Assembly: GCF_900108485.1 (NCBI RefSeq)
Contig: NZ_FNXF01000018.1
Coordinates: forward strand, 1-64,000
Source: Rheinheimera pacifica
GTDB lineage: Bacteria; Pseudomonadota; Gammaproteobacteria; Enterobacterales; Alteromonadaceae
Direction: 5' to 3'
Length of the DNA stretch: 64,000 nt
The position numbers were made by a program, and so were the translations under genes. The notes under the pieces are model-generated. The model saw nothing but the letters and a program-made list of their open reading frames with translations, did not search any database and was not told the DNA's origin. Shown here one piece after another: positions 38,913 through 46,240 of this stretch (the first letter of the stretch is position 1; each line of letters begins with the position of its first letter).

Positions 38913-39686
38913 TTATTCACTTATCAGCTTTTGAATTGCTATATTTTCTCTCAAAATGATATTTCTTGTAGTCTGAAATTCCTTTGATGGATAAGAGGAC
39001 CAAAAAACAGCAAATTTTGCAAGTCGCTCAATATCATTAGTTTTTCTAGCCTGTTTAACTTGCCTTTCAAAACCAAAGAATATTTCTCTACGAGCAGCGC
39101 AAAGTCTTGAACAGTTTAAATTCAATACTTCAAGTGTTTTCCTAACTAAATTTAACGTCGAATCGTGTTTGTTATGTTCAATATTATTAGATTCACAATA
39201 TTGAACATTAGCGAACAATTCGCCCGAAGATTTATCGAATGAAAAGAAATTATGCTCATGCGGAAGGTGTAGAGGATTAATAATTACGCCACTCCAGTCT
39301 CTATTGAGATGTCTATACTTGGTCTCGAGACGAGCTTTGTGAGCATCACAGCTAAGATTTTCAGGAAGCCTGTAACCACGCAACTCTGAATTATCATGGT
39401 CAGAGCCGCCTATGCACACGCCGAAAATATTAAACCAGTCAGTATGATGTCTTATGTTCAATGACTTAGAAACAAAGTGCTCAATACGCTTGTTTAGTGG
39501 AGTGATGCCGGTATTGACTTCACAGTAAGCGCAAAGTTGATTTTGATCACTGAAGACTATATTTTGCACTTCTTTATAATCTTTACCACCATTCCAGTTC
39601 CGAAAACAATTCCAATCAGCGTTAGGGTTTATACCTGAAAATATTGTTAGAGGATTGGGAGGCAACGACTTATTTATCTTGATCAA
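38913..39686 (-). CDS. retron-associated HNH endonuclease (PtuB-like)
   Basis: 257 residues. CAYCE and the His of RIEHFVSKS form the zinc/HNH start, followed by TDWFNIFGVCIGGSDHDN, the PtuB pattern of Septu and retron-Ec78 systems. In those systems PtuB is the nuclease held in check by the ATPase and retron RT-msDNA, and released on phage attack. Its start overlaps the ATPase end by 17 bp, so expression is coupled. It is AT-rich compared with flanking genes. Function is transferred from family and context. Confidence 0.85.
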   Translation of the reverse strand: MIKINKSLPPNPLTIFSGINPNADWNCFRNWNGGKDYKEVQNIVFSDQNQLCAYCEVNTGITPLNKRIEHFVSKSLNIRHHTDWFNIFGVCIGGSDHDNSELRGYRLPENLSCDAHKARLETKYRHLNRDWSGVIINPLHLPHEHNFFSFDKSSGELFANVQYCESNNIEHNKHDSTLNLVRKTLEVLNLNCSRLCAARREIFFGFERQVKQARKTNDIERLAKFAVFWSSYPSKEFQTTRNIILRENIAIQKLISE

Positions 39687-41295
39687 TTTCCTTTTCCCAT
39701 TCCCGATTTTCTATATACTGTCTAAGCTGAACAAGAACCTCGTAGTCACTTCCAAAATTACCCTGAAGTCTACTGTATAATTCCTTTGCTCTTTCTGACT
39801 CATACTCATCTGAGTACACAAGCTTCTCATACTCGTCTAATATTTTGGTAAATTCATCTTCAGGGGGGCGAACTTCAACTTCAAAAAGATTTTTCAAAAC
39901 CCAAGATGATACGGCCCCTTGTACTCCTTGAGGCGCACTATATTTTTTCCCATCTTTCAACAACCAAATATTATCACTTGATACCGCATGACAAACTTGT
40001 GGGCTATGTGTAGTTATTATGAACTGAATATTCTTAAACGTTGATTGTAACCTCGAAACAATAACCTGTTGCCACGATGGGTGAAGGTGTAGATCGATTT
40101 CATCTATTAAAACAACTCCCACTCCATCTAAAGGGTTATCACGTTCCGGATTTAGTAATGTAAGTCTTCTTGCAATATCGGCAACTAACGCGAGCAAGCT
40201 CTTTTCACCTTGCGATAGTTGCAATACGCTTAACTGCTCATTATTCTTTTTAATACTCAAATCTAAAGGATTTCTCTGAATTTTCAAATCCGAAAATCCA
40301 GGTAAAAAATTATATATAGCATCCTTAACAAAATTAAGCATTCTCTCATTTGTATTCTCTGTTGAAATAGAGTTAAGCCTACTACGCAATTCTTCAATAT
40401 CTTTTCTATACTTATCGATAGTAGATTTAACATTATCATTTAGATTTTCAAATTCAGAAAATATAGACTGCAATAACGGACTATTTAATTCAGCTTCTTT
40501 CTCGGAAATTTTTATCTTTATTTCATTTAGACTATTTTCGTTTTTCTCTTCTGTAACCTCTTTGAACCACTTAAAAAACAAACGAAAATCGGCTTTTCCG
40601 GTTAGACTTTTACTATATCCTCTAGCTTTACTCCAAATATAGCTATCAAGTATCTCCTCTGACTTTTCTATGTCTTTTGTAGTGACATCATTTGCCCTTT
40701 CTACGTTATATGAAGCAAGTAAAGGCAGAGGAAAGTTATCAGTCGTTGAGTTTGCAATTCTAAAGATGTTACCCAAATCATTAAGATCTGTAAATCTGCT
40801 TTTCCTTATTGTTTGACTCAAAGGTCTGCTTTGCGACAACTCCACACCAACATTTAATTCATCGATTAAAAAATTAATTGCTATAGTTGAATATTCTGAT
40901 TTTGATTTTATTTCTAATTCGTCAATCTGATCACCATTATATGATCTAGTAGTAAGCCTTGAAGAAAGATGACTAAGTGTCTTTTGTATAGCTTCCAGAA
41001 TAGTAGATTTACCTGAACCATTATTACCAACAAGGATAGTGCAGCCGTGTTTATTCAACTGCAAATCTACGTCACCAAACCCTTTAAAATTAATCAGTCT
41101 AACAGAGCTAATTCTGAACGTATAATTATCAAGTTGCTTAATGAATTTACTCTTAAAATAATCAGCCTTTTCAGAGTCCTTATCTACACCAATCCCTTCG
41201 TCGTACATTTTAAACAATTGATAAGATGCAGAAAACTCGCCCGCGTCTGACTTTAAAAAAAGCTTTTTATGCTTAGCGATTTCATTCATGACCAT
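39670..41295 (-). CDS. retron-associated SMC/ABC-like ATPase (PtuA-like)
   Basis: 541 residues. The N-terminal region has a Sel1/TPR-like stretch (ASYQLFKMYDEGIGVDKDSE), as known from retron-Ec78 ATPases. Then Walker A ILVGNNGSGKSTILEAI, a coiled-coil middle (about 240-320), ABC signature LSQGEKSLLALVADIA, Walker B VVLIDEIDLHLHPSWQ and a switch-His region FIITTHSPQVCH. It would bind the HNH nuclease and sense loss or alteration of the retron complex. ATG 41295 or 41289 are both possible; the reverse transcriptase stop is one or a few bases upstream. Confidence 0.87.
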   Translation of the reverse strand: MVMNEIAKHKKLFLKSDAGEFSASYQLFKMYDEGIGVDKDSEKADYFKSKFIKQLDNYTFRISSVRLINFKGFGDVDLQLNKHGCTILVGNNGSGKSTILEAIQKTLSHLSSRLTTRSYNGDQIDELEIKSKSEYSTIAINFLIDELNVGVELSQSRPLSQTIRKSRFTDLNDLGNIFRIANSTTDNFPLPLLASYNVERANDVTTKDIEKSEEILDSYIWSKARGYSKSLTGKADFRLFFKWFKEVTEEKNENSLNEIKIKISEKEAELNSPLLQSIFSEFENLNDNVKSTIDKYRKDIEELRSRLNSISTENTNERMLNFVKDAIYNFLPGFSDLKIQRNPLDLSIKKNNEQLSVLQLSQGEKSLLALVADIARRLTLLNPERDNPLDGVGVVLIDEIDLHLHPSWQQVIVSRLQSTFKNIQFIITTHSPQVCHAVSSDNIWLLKDGKKYSAPQGVQGAVSSWVLKNLFEVEVRPPEDEFTKILDEYEKLVYSDEYESERAKELYSRLQGNFGSDYEVLVQLRQYIENREWEKEIDQDK

Positions 41296-41296
41296 T

Positions 41297-42235
41297 TCAG
41301 CCTTCAGAGGAGTATTTATTTATTAATTCCAATGTCGTTACCCCGTATTTTTTTTGAAGCTTGCGAATAAATCCAACATCGACATGTCTTGCATAAGATA
41401 TTAAACCTTTAAGATGATATATGTCAGATATGTCTAACTTGCCAAACTTGAACTTATGAGTAAGCGCTGATATATATCTTTTCTTATCTCGACCGATTGA
41501 AATTTTATTATCATTAGTAAGTGTAACACCAGTCACTCGGCGGTTATGGGCCTTCGAAGAGAATATTGTCTTTAACTCATTAACATTCATTTTGTTACTA
41601 AAATTATTTCGCAACAATCTTCTTACGTCCGCCATGACACTAAAAATCACGTCTTTCTCTTTTGTCGAAAAAGTCATATCATCAGCATATCTAGTGTAAG
41701 AAACCCCCTTCTTATCACATATTATTGAAATATCATTATCAAATTTTGACATTATTACATTTGATATAAATGGTGAACTAGGAGCTCCAATACTCAGTAT
41801 CAGGCGTCCATTTTTTCTTCTCGATCTATTCCAAAAAAAAATTTGCTCTAAAACGTATTTATCAACATCATTTATCTCTATGTGTTGTTGCTTAAGTGTC
41901 TTAAATAGCATATGAGGTGTAATACTATTGAAAAAGTTTTCTAAATCAACCTTCAGCAAGTAACTCGAGTTTACATGTGATAATGCATTTTCTTTTACGC
42001 CCTTACCTATTCTGTAAGCCGCTGCGTTGGGGTGAATTTTAACGTGCGGCTCTATTAATCCCACCAAAGTCTTTTGAATTTTTTTTAGGGTAGGTGTAGG
42101 TTGCGCAATAGTTCTGAAACCTATTGTCCTTTTAGGAATTTTATATACTTTATAGTGGAGTGGTGGTTTCGAGCTAAGAAACGCGTCAAAATCACAGAAT
42201 TCAGCCTTAAGTATTCCGTATATTCCTGATTTCAT
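41297..42235 (-). CDS. retron reverse transcriptase
   Basis: 312 residues. Group II/retron RT motifs: the NAAAYRIGKGV stretch (retron NAxxH-like region), LLKVDLENFF (motif A Asp), LSIGAPSSPFISN, catalytic SYTRYADDMTFS, and RVTGVTLTND (the VTG motif that retrons use to recognise their ncRNA). There are no maturase or endonuclease domains, consistent with a retron rather than a group II intron. The hairpin-rich non-coding stretch upstream (42259-42470) is the expected msr-msd template. First protein gene of the RT-ATPase-HNH operon. Confidence 0.93.
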   Translation of the reverse strand: MKSGIYGILKAEFCDFDAFLSSKPPLHYKVYKIPKRTIGFRTIAQPTPTLKKIQKTLVGLIEPHVKIHPNAAAYRIGKGVKENALSHVNSSYLLKVDLENFFNSITPHMLFKTLKQQHIEINDVDKYVLEQIFFWNRSRRKNGRLILSIGAPSSPFISNVIMSKFDNDISIICDKKGVSYTRYADDMTFSTKEKDVIFSVMADVRRLLRNNFSNKMNVNELKTIFSSKAHNRRVTGVTLTNDNKISIGRDKKRYISALTHKFKFGKLDISDIYHLKGLISYARHVDVGFIRKLQKKYGVTTLELINKYSSEG

Positions 42236-42258
42236 TCTGACTTCTTTAAAGTAAAATT

Positions 42259-42282
42259 GCGATGCAGGAATACCTGCATCGC
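42259..42282 (-). terminator. hairpin between retron ncRNA and RT gene (terminator/attenuator)
   Basis: GCGATGCAGG / CCTGCATCGC perfect 10-bp stem with a 4-nt loop. On the minus strand it is followed by AATTTTACTTT. It lies after the a2 end of the predicted ncRNA and 24 bp before the RT start, so it could end the ncRNA while allowing some read-through. Confidence 0.6.
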
Positions 42283-42288
42283 TGGAAC

Positions 42289-42470
42289 GCTCTTTACTAG
42301 TTAGCCGCGGAACAAAATTTTTGATCCGAAAGGCGAAGTGAGGGACGAACTACGAATTGAGGCTCAAAAATTTTGTTCCGCAACCGCAAATCTGCCCAAT
42401 AATTTAGAGTTCGGCGCAACGCCGAACTAGATCAATCCTTGCAGGACTAATCCTGAAAACACTAAAGAGC
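42289..42470 (-). ncRNA. predicted retron msr-msd RNA
   Basis: Read on the minus strand from 42470: a1 GCTCTTTA; hairpin CAGGA-TTAG-TCCTG (42455-42442); hairpin AGTTCGGCG-TTG-CGCCGAACT (42428-42408); then the msd candidate, a perfect 18-bp stem (arms 42364-42381 and 42307-42324, starting GCGGAACAAAATTTTTGA) with a 39-nt loop; then a2 TAAAGAGC, fully complementary to a1. This order of a1, short msr hairpins, long msd stem-loop and a2 directly upstream of an RT is the standard retron layout. The exact branching G and msDNA ends cannot be fixed from sequence alone. Confidence 0.8.
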
Positions 42471-42478
42471 CCGAAAAG

Positions 42479-42505
42479 TCTATACCAACCGCTGCAAGCA
42501 TTCAA
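42479..42505 (-). promoter_or_regulatory. candidate promoter of the retron ncRNA
   Basis: Minus strand: TTGAAT (42505-42500), 15-bp spacer, TATAGA (42484-42479). The expected transcription start, six to nine bases on, falls at the a1 segment. The spacer is short, so the call is tentative. Confidence 0.4.
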
Positions 42506-42637
42506 TGAGAGTGACGTAATTACATTCGCTGATACAGGAATAAACTTCCGTCACAAGGTGAGGTTGCTTTTTGCAGCAAGTGAGTTTGCCATTTTTACGT
42601 TAGAGTACCGCCACTTTGTTCAAGTAAGGGCCTGTCG

Positions 42638-42802
42638 ATGGATAAACAACATTTATATACCGACGACGAAGTAAAAATTTTACCAGCGTGGCATCAACAC
42701 GCCTCGCTGGAAACTGAGCGTGCTTTAAAAGGAGGGAAAGAGATAATACTTTGCTGGCAACAAGCTAAAAAGCTGCTGCGCAAGCAAATGCAGCAACCAT
42801 AG
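42638..42802 (+). CDS. small ORF of unknown function (54 aa)
   Basis: 54 codons starting MDKQHLYTDDEVKILPAWHQ and ending in a basic helix (QQAKKLLRKQMQQP). The ribosome site is weak. Its 3' two-thirds recurs as a degenerate copy at 44191-44311 with an in-frame stop, and most base changes between copies do not speak clearly for or against coding. It lies just inside the right inverted repeat of the retron cassette. Could be a relic rather than an active gene. Confidence 0.4.
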   Translation: MDKQHLYTDDEVKILPAWHQHASLETERALKGGKEIILCWQQAKKLLRKQMQQP

Positions 42803-42822
42803 TCGCCAGCGAAAATTTGGCA
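42702..42822 (+). repeat. 121-bp segment, copy A (partner at 44191-44311)
   Basis: Direct repeat of 121 bp without gaps, roughly 84% identical to copy B by hand alignment (about 19 mismatches). It starts CCTCGCTGGAAACT and ends AAAATTTGGCA. The two copies bracket the toxin-antitoxin-like genes and the right retron repeat. Copy A forms the 3' part of the 54-codon ORF. Confidence 0.75.
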
Positions 42823-42832
42823 GACTTTAACT

Positions 42833-42857
42833 TCAGGGTCAGGTCTTGCCTTTTGCC
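42833..42857 (-). repeat. right 25-bp inverted repeat flanking the retron cassette
   Basis: The minus strand reads GGCAAAAGGCAAGACCTGAC followed by CCTGA. It matches the left repeat (38853-38877) at 24 of 25 positions, in opposite orientation. Confidence 0.8.
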
Positions 42858-42984
42858 ACCGAATACTCTTGCCGGTATATCAGCCCTAGAACAACCACCA
42901 CTTTTACCTTAAACTTAAACACCGTCAAGCATTTAAATCGGCAAAGCCTTTTGCTGATATTGATAACCGACAGCCCAGGTAGAC

Positions 42985-43293
42985 CTAACCAGGCTGGGCG
43001 TGATTGATTGTTTGCACAGTAATTTGCAGCCCCAGCGCTTTGGCTACTTTAGCAACAGTAGCAAAGGTTGGGTTACCGTCCGGCGAAAAAGCTTTATACA
43101 GCCCTTCGCGGCTAATACCGGTATCACGCGCCAGCTGGCTCATGTTTTTCGCTTTGGCAATTACACCTAACGCATGCACAATAAACGCCGGATCATCACC
43201 CGCTTCTTCAATACAGGCTTCAAGATACAACTGAATATCTTCGTCAGTTTTTAAATGCTCTGCGCTGTTCCAGCGCATGGTTTTAATAGCCAT
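42985..43293 (-). CDS. addiction-module antidote-like HTH protein
   Basis: 102 residues. The N-terminal SAEHLKTDEDIQLYLEACIEE and helix-turn-helix MSQLARDTGISREGLYKAFS, followed by NPTFATVAKVAKALGL, match the putative addiction module antidote family usually encoded right after a RelE/ParE-type toxin. Here no such toxin gene adjoins it; the next gene upstream on the strand is another HTH antitoxin. Ribosome site GAGGTGTAGGTT precedes the ATG. It is therefore an orphan antitoxin or a regulator. Confidence 0.8.
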   Translation of the reverse strand: MAIKTMRWNSAEHLKTDEDIQLYLEACIEEAGDDPAFIVHALGVIAKAKNMSQLARDTGISREGLYKAFSPDGNPTFATVAKVAKALGLQITVQTINHAQPG

Positions 43294-43331
43294 AACCTAC
43301 ACCTCAGCCCATATCGTTTGACTACAGCAGT

Positions 43332-43655
43332 TTACGCCACTGATTTGGCAATATTCTGCGCAACAACATAGGCTTTGTACTGGGCGTCAATTCGAAAAAA
43401 CACCTCTACCGGCGCGTTATAAACCCGCTTTATCTTGGTAGCCAGGTCAATGCTTAACTCACTTTCACCGTTGATAAAACGGGTGATGGTAGATTTGGCT
43501 ACATTTAGATCGCGGGCGGCATCAGCAGCTGTCAGGTTTTTACGCTGCAGATAGCGTTTAAAATGTGCGCCGGCCCCTTTTGGCGGGCCAATCAGGCCCT
43601 TCTCGCGCAGGTTTTCACTAGTCAGTAATTCAGTACTGTTTTTCATTTCATTCAT
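43332..43655 (-). CDS. HigA-family antitoxin-like HTH protein
   Basis: 107 residues. GPPKGAGAHFKRYLQRKNLT leads into helix-turn-helix ADAARDLNVAKSTITRFING and SELSIDLATKIKRVYNAPVEVFFRI, the HigA/XRE addiction-module pattern. Its partner could be the 92-codon gene 56 bp upstream on the same strand, because in hig systems the toxin gene comes first. ATG 43655 or 43646 can start it. Confidence 0.8.
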   Translation of the reverse strand: MNEMKNSTELLTSENLREKGLIGPPKGAGAHFKRYLQRKNLTAADAARDLNVAKSTITRFINGESELSIDLATKIKRVYNAPVEVFFRIDAQYKAYVVAQNIAKSVA

Positions 43656-43711
43656 TACCTTTGCAAATAAAGTGCATTGAAATTACGCAACCCACTTAGT
43701 GTAAACACAAC

Positions 43712-43990
43712 TTAGCCGCAGCGTATAAGCTCTATCAGCAGCATTTCTTCGCCTTCACTTTGCCCAAGCAGTCCTGCTACCACAAACTGAAAATTTTCCT
43801 TTATCGACACACTGAAACTGTTGCCCTCTAACACCATATCGCCCAGCAAGACCTCTTTGGCTTCCTGCAGTGATATCGCATTAACAAGAATATCAATTAC
43901 GTCTGTTACTTCCTCCCGCGCAAGCGCGGACAGGCTATTGATAGCTGCCGCTGTACTTGCTTCCTTTCCCGGTTTAACAACTACCCGCAA
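43712..43990 (-). CDS. small protein, candidate toxin of the HigA neighbour
   Basis: 92 residues starting with TTG, supported by a near-perfect ribosome site AAGGAGGT (44003-43996) six bases upstream. The N-terminal half is helical (AAAINSLSALAREEVTDVID); the C-terminal half is strand-rich (SFSVSIKENFQFVVAGLL, MLLIELIRCG), which could fit a diverged RelE/HigB fold, but catalytic residues typical of RelE (Arg/Lys/Tyr at the C terminus) are not evident. Position ahead of a HigA-type gene is the main argument for toxin. I do not recognise the family directly. Confidence 0.5.
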   Translation of the reverse strand: MRVVVKPGKEASTAAAINSLSALAREEVTDVIDILVNAISLQEAKEVLLGDMVLEGNSFSVSIKENFQFVVAGLLGQSEGEEMLLIELIRCG

Positions 43991-44190
43991 TAGTCACCTC
44001 CTTGTTCGCGGTCTTTATCAGCGACATGAATATTCTAGACTCAAGTTGCGCAACCCGCAACCACGGATAGCATTTTGATCGCGACTAAGCAGCTGGTGGT
44101 TTGAGTTATCAACCGCTGTTGCTGCGCTTCAGGCAGCTTATTTACTCCGAACAGACATTGCAGCAGACAGCAAATGCCGTCAAAGAAGGG

Positions 44191-44311
44191 CCTTGCTGGA
44201 AACTTAGCGCTCAGTAAAAGAGGGGAAAGAGGTAATGCTTTGCTGGCAGCAAGCTAAAAAGCTACTGCGTAAGCAAATGCAGCAACGAGCACCGCCAGAG
44301 AAAATTTGGCA
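44191..44311 (+). pseudogene. degenerate copy B of the 121-bp segment / small ORF
   Basis: Matches 42702-42822 over 121 bp without gaps. In the frame used by the 54-codon ORF the fourth codon here is TAG and the natural stop is lost, so this copy is not coding. The rest of the 598-bp gap between 43990 and 44589 holds no gene I can support. Confidence 0.65.
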
Positions 44312-44588
44312 TGTTGATTTACGCTTGATTGGCTCTTTACCTGGTAACTTGGAGCTGTAGGATAAAAGCTTTTACTATCACGTCAGTCATTGTTTATCGG
44401 CTTAAAAGCAGTGGCACTCCCCCCAATCACGCTTTCTTTCACCTTAGAGACTGTCATATTTTTTTACAGTTGATAAAATTTAGAAAATTAAAATACAAAG
44501 ACCAATTAATTATCAACAACTTAATCCTATGGCAAGATAACTGCATATTAACAATTGCCATTTTTTAAAACAATTAGGTTATCTGATT

Positions 44589-45206
44589 ATGAAAAATTTC
44601 AATCTTGCTGTTTTAACCATTACGTTCTTGTTAGCTTTTACCTCACGTAGCATCAATGCAGCCATTATAGTGTTTGACTCATCCATTCACCGTACAAACA
44701 GTTTCAGTTATTCTTTAGACGAGGGGGCATTTACTGCTGACTTTTTTAATCCCGTTAACGAAGCTGATGGAAGAGGTTTTTGGTATTTCGAACGTGGCCT
44801 TTTTATCGGATCTTCTGCTACCACTCTCTCCTTTGATGTGATGTTCAACCAAGACGTTGTTTGGAGTGAATATGACCGGCTTTTCTTTACTGACGAAGAA
44901 GATCTTGGGGTGACACTTGTCGGCAATGGCGTATCTATTTCCAATCTTTTTCAGGGGTCAACTAATGGCACAAATTCATTTGTTTCGCCGATAACATTTC
45001 TTGCTAATGAAGTTTACCGCTTTACGTCGAACTACCACTGTGAGTTCAGCGTTTGCGGCGGCTACGTCGTAAATAACTTGGTGATTAACTTAGCAGAACA
45101 AAATGCAGATGAAGTTCCCGCACCTTCAACACTAATCTTACTGATAATGGGTCTGGCTAGCATTCGCTTAGCTCGCCGCAAAAACACGTCTTGCAAACCC
45201 CTCTGA
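44589..45206 (+). CDS. PEP-CTERM-type exported protein
   Basis: 205 residues: signal peptide (about 1-24, ending SINA), a beta-rich mature domain with one Cys pair (YHCEFSVCGG), and a C-terminal sorting region VPAPSTLILLIMGLASIRLA followed by RRK. A Pro-rich motif, one transmembrane helix and a basic tail are the exosortase-recognition signal. The motif is VPAPS rather than canonical VPEPS. Such proteins are cleaved and attached outside the cell, often with exopolysaccharide. No exosortase gene lies in the window. Confidence 0.75.
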   Translation: MKNFNLAVLTITFLLAFTSRSINAAIIVFDSSIHRTNSFSYSLDEGAFTADFFNPVNEADGRGFWYFERGLFIGSSATTLSFDVMFNQDVVWSEYDRLFFTDEEDLGVTLVGNGVSISNLFQGSTNGTNSFVSPITFLANEVYRFTSNYHCEFSVCGGYVVNNLVINLAEQNADEVPAPSTLILLIMGLASIRLARRKNTSCKPL

Positions 45207-45400
45207 GTTTGCCGAAGCAATGCGGGCAGAGTCATTGATATTATTGCAATTACTATTTTCTTTTAAAATCAATGACTCTTACCCTTTTTACTAACGCAGA
45301 TTGGGCTACGTACAACTTTCACCAACCTTCATCGCCGTTTGCTTTAACCCTGCTATCCGCTAAGCTGCTTTACACCCTTTAACCTGGTGCCGGATAGACC

Positions 45401-46177
45401 ATGCGTATGCTGTTTACTCTGACAGGCTATGTGCTGGCGGGCTATTGCCTGCTGTGTTTATTGCTGTATCTGCTGCAGCGGCAGTTGATTTATTTCCCCG
45501 TGCCGGCACAGTTACCGCCAACCGAGCCGCTGTTGCTGCAACAAGCAGATGCCACTGTGCTGGTAAGCCAAAAGCCGCGCGAAACCAGCCAGGCGCTGCT
45601 GTATTTTGGCGGCAATGCCGAGGATGTTAGTGTGGCTTTGCCGGAGTTTGCTGCGGCGTTTCCCAACCATGCTATTTATCTTATGCACTATCGTGGTTAT
45701 GGCGGCAGTTCCGGCAAGCCTTCGGAGCAGGCACTGGTAGCGGATGCGCTGGCGCTATATGACCAGCTGCAGACTAAACATAGTGATATTACTGTGCTGG
45801 GCCGCAGCTTAGGTTCTGGCGTAGCGGTGCAACTGGCGGCACAGCGTAAGGTAGCGCAACTGGTGTTAATTACCCCGTTTGACAGCCTTAGCGCCCTGGC
45901 ACGGCGGCAGTTTCCGCTATTTCCGGTTAAGTGGTTGCTAAAAGATACCTACAACTCTGTGGCCTATGCGCCTGGCATTTACAGCCCCACGCTGATCTTG
46001 CTGGCAGAACAAGATGAAATTATCGGCCGGGCCCACAGCGAGGCGCTGTATCAGGCGTTTGCGCCCGGTATTGCCAGAGTAAAAAGCTATAGCGGCAGCC
46101 ACAATAGTGAACTAGCGGCCAGCCAGCTTGCTGCCTGGCTTGCTACTGCAACACCTTCAGCCGCATTATCAAATTAG
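45401..46177 (+). CDS. membrane-anchored alpha/beta hydrolase
   Basis: 258 residues. One N-terminal transmembrane anchor (GYVLAGYCLLCLLLYLL) precedes an alpha/beta-hydrolase fold: YFGGNAEDV oxyanion region, MHYRGYGGSSGKPSE, nucleophile Ser in VLGRSLGSGVAV, acid in LLAEQDEIIG and His in YSGSHNSEL. This is the ABHD17/YfhR-like group; substrates are unknown. Single gene on the plus strand. Confidence 0.83.
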   Translation: MRMLFTLTGYVLAGYCLLCLLLYLLQRQLIYFPVPAQLPPTEPLLLQQADATVLVSQKPRETSQALLYFGGNAEDVSVALPEFAAAFPNHAIYLMHYRGYGGSSGKPSEQALVADALALYDQLQTKHSDITVLGRSLGSGVAVQLAAQRKVAQLVLITPFDSLSALARRQFPLFPVKWLLKDTYNSVAYAPGIYSPTLILLAEQDEIIGRAHSEALYQAFAPGIARVKSYSGSHNSELAASQLAAWLATATPSAALSN

Positions 46178-46240
46178 CCAGCCTCAAAACAGCTACCACT
46201 TTTACCTTAAACTTAAACAGCGCAAAGAATTTAAACCGCC

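Noticed and set aside
41297-42235. Group II intron maturase or DGR reverse transcriptase
   Set aside because: No maturase or endonuclease domain, no template/variable repeat pair, and retron-specific VTG motif plus effector genes are present.
42236-42480. CRISPR-like repeats from several palindromes ahead of the RT gene
   Set aside because: The palindromes are different from each other and fit a single retron RNA; there are no regularly spaced direct repeats anywhere in the window.
44329-44568. 79-codon plus-strand frame before the PEP-CTERM gene
   Set aside because: AT-rich, no ribosome site or family signature; likely chance frame in non-coding DNA.
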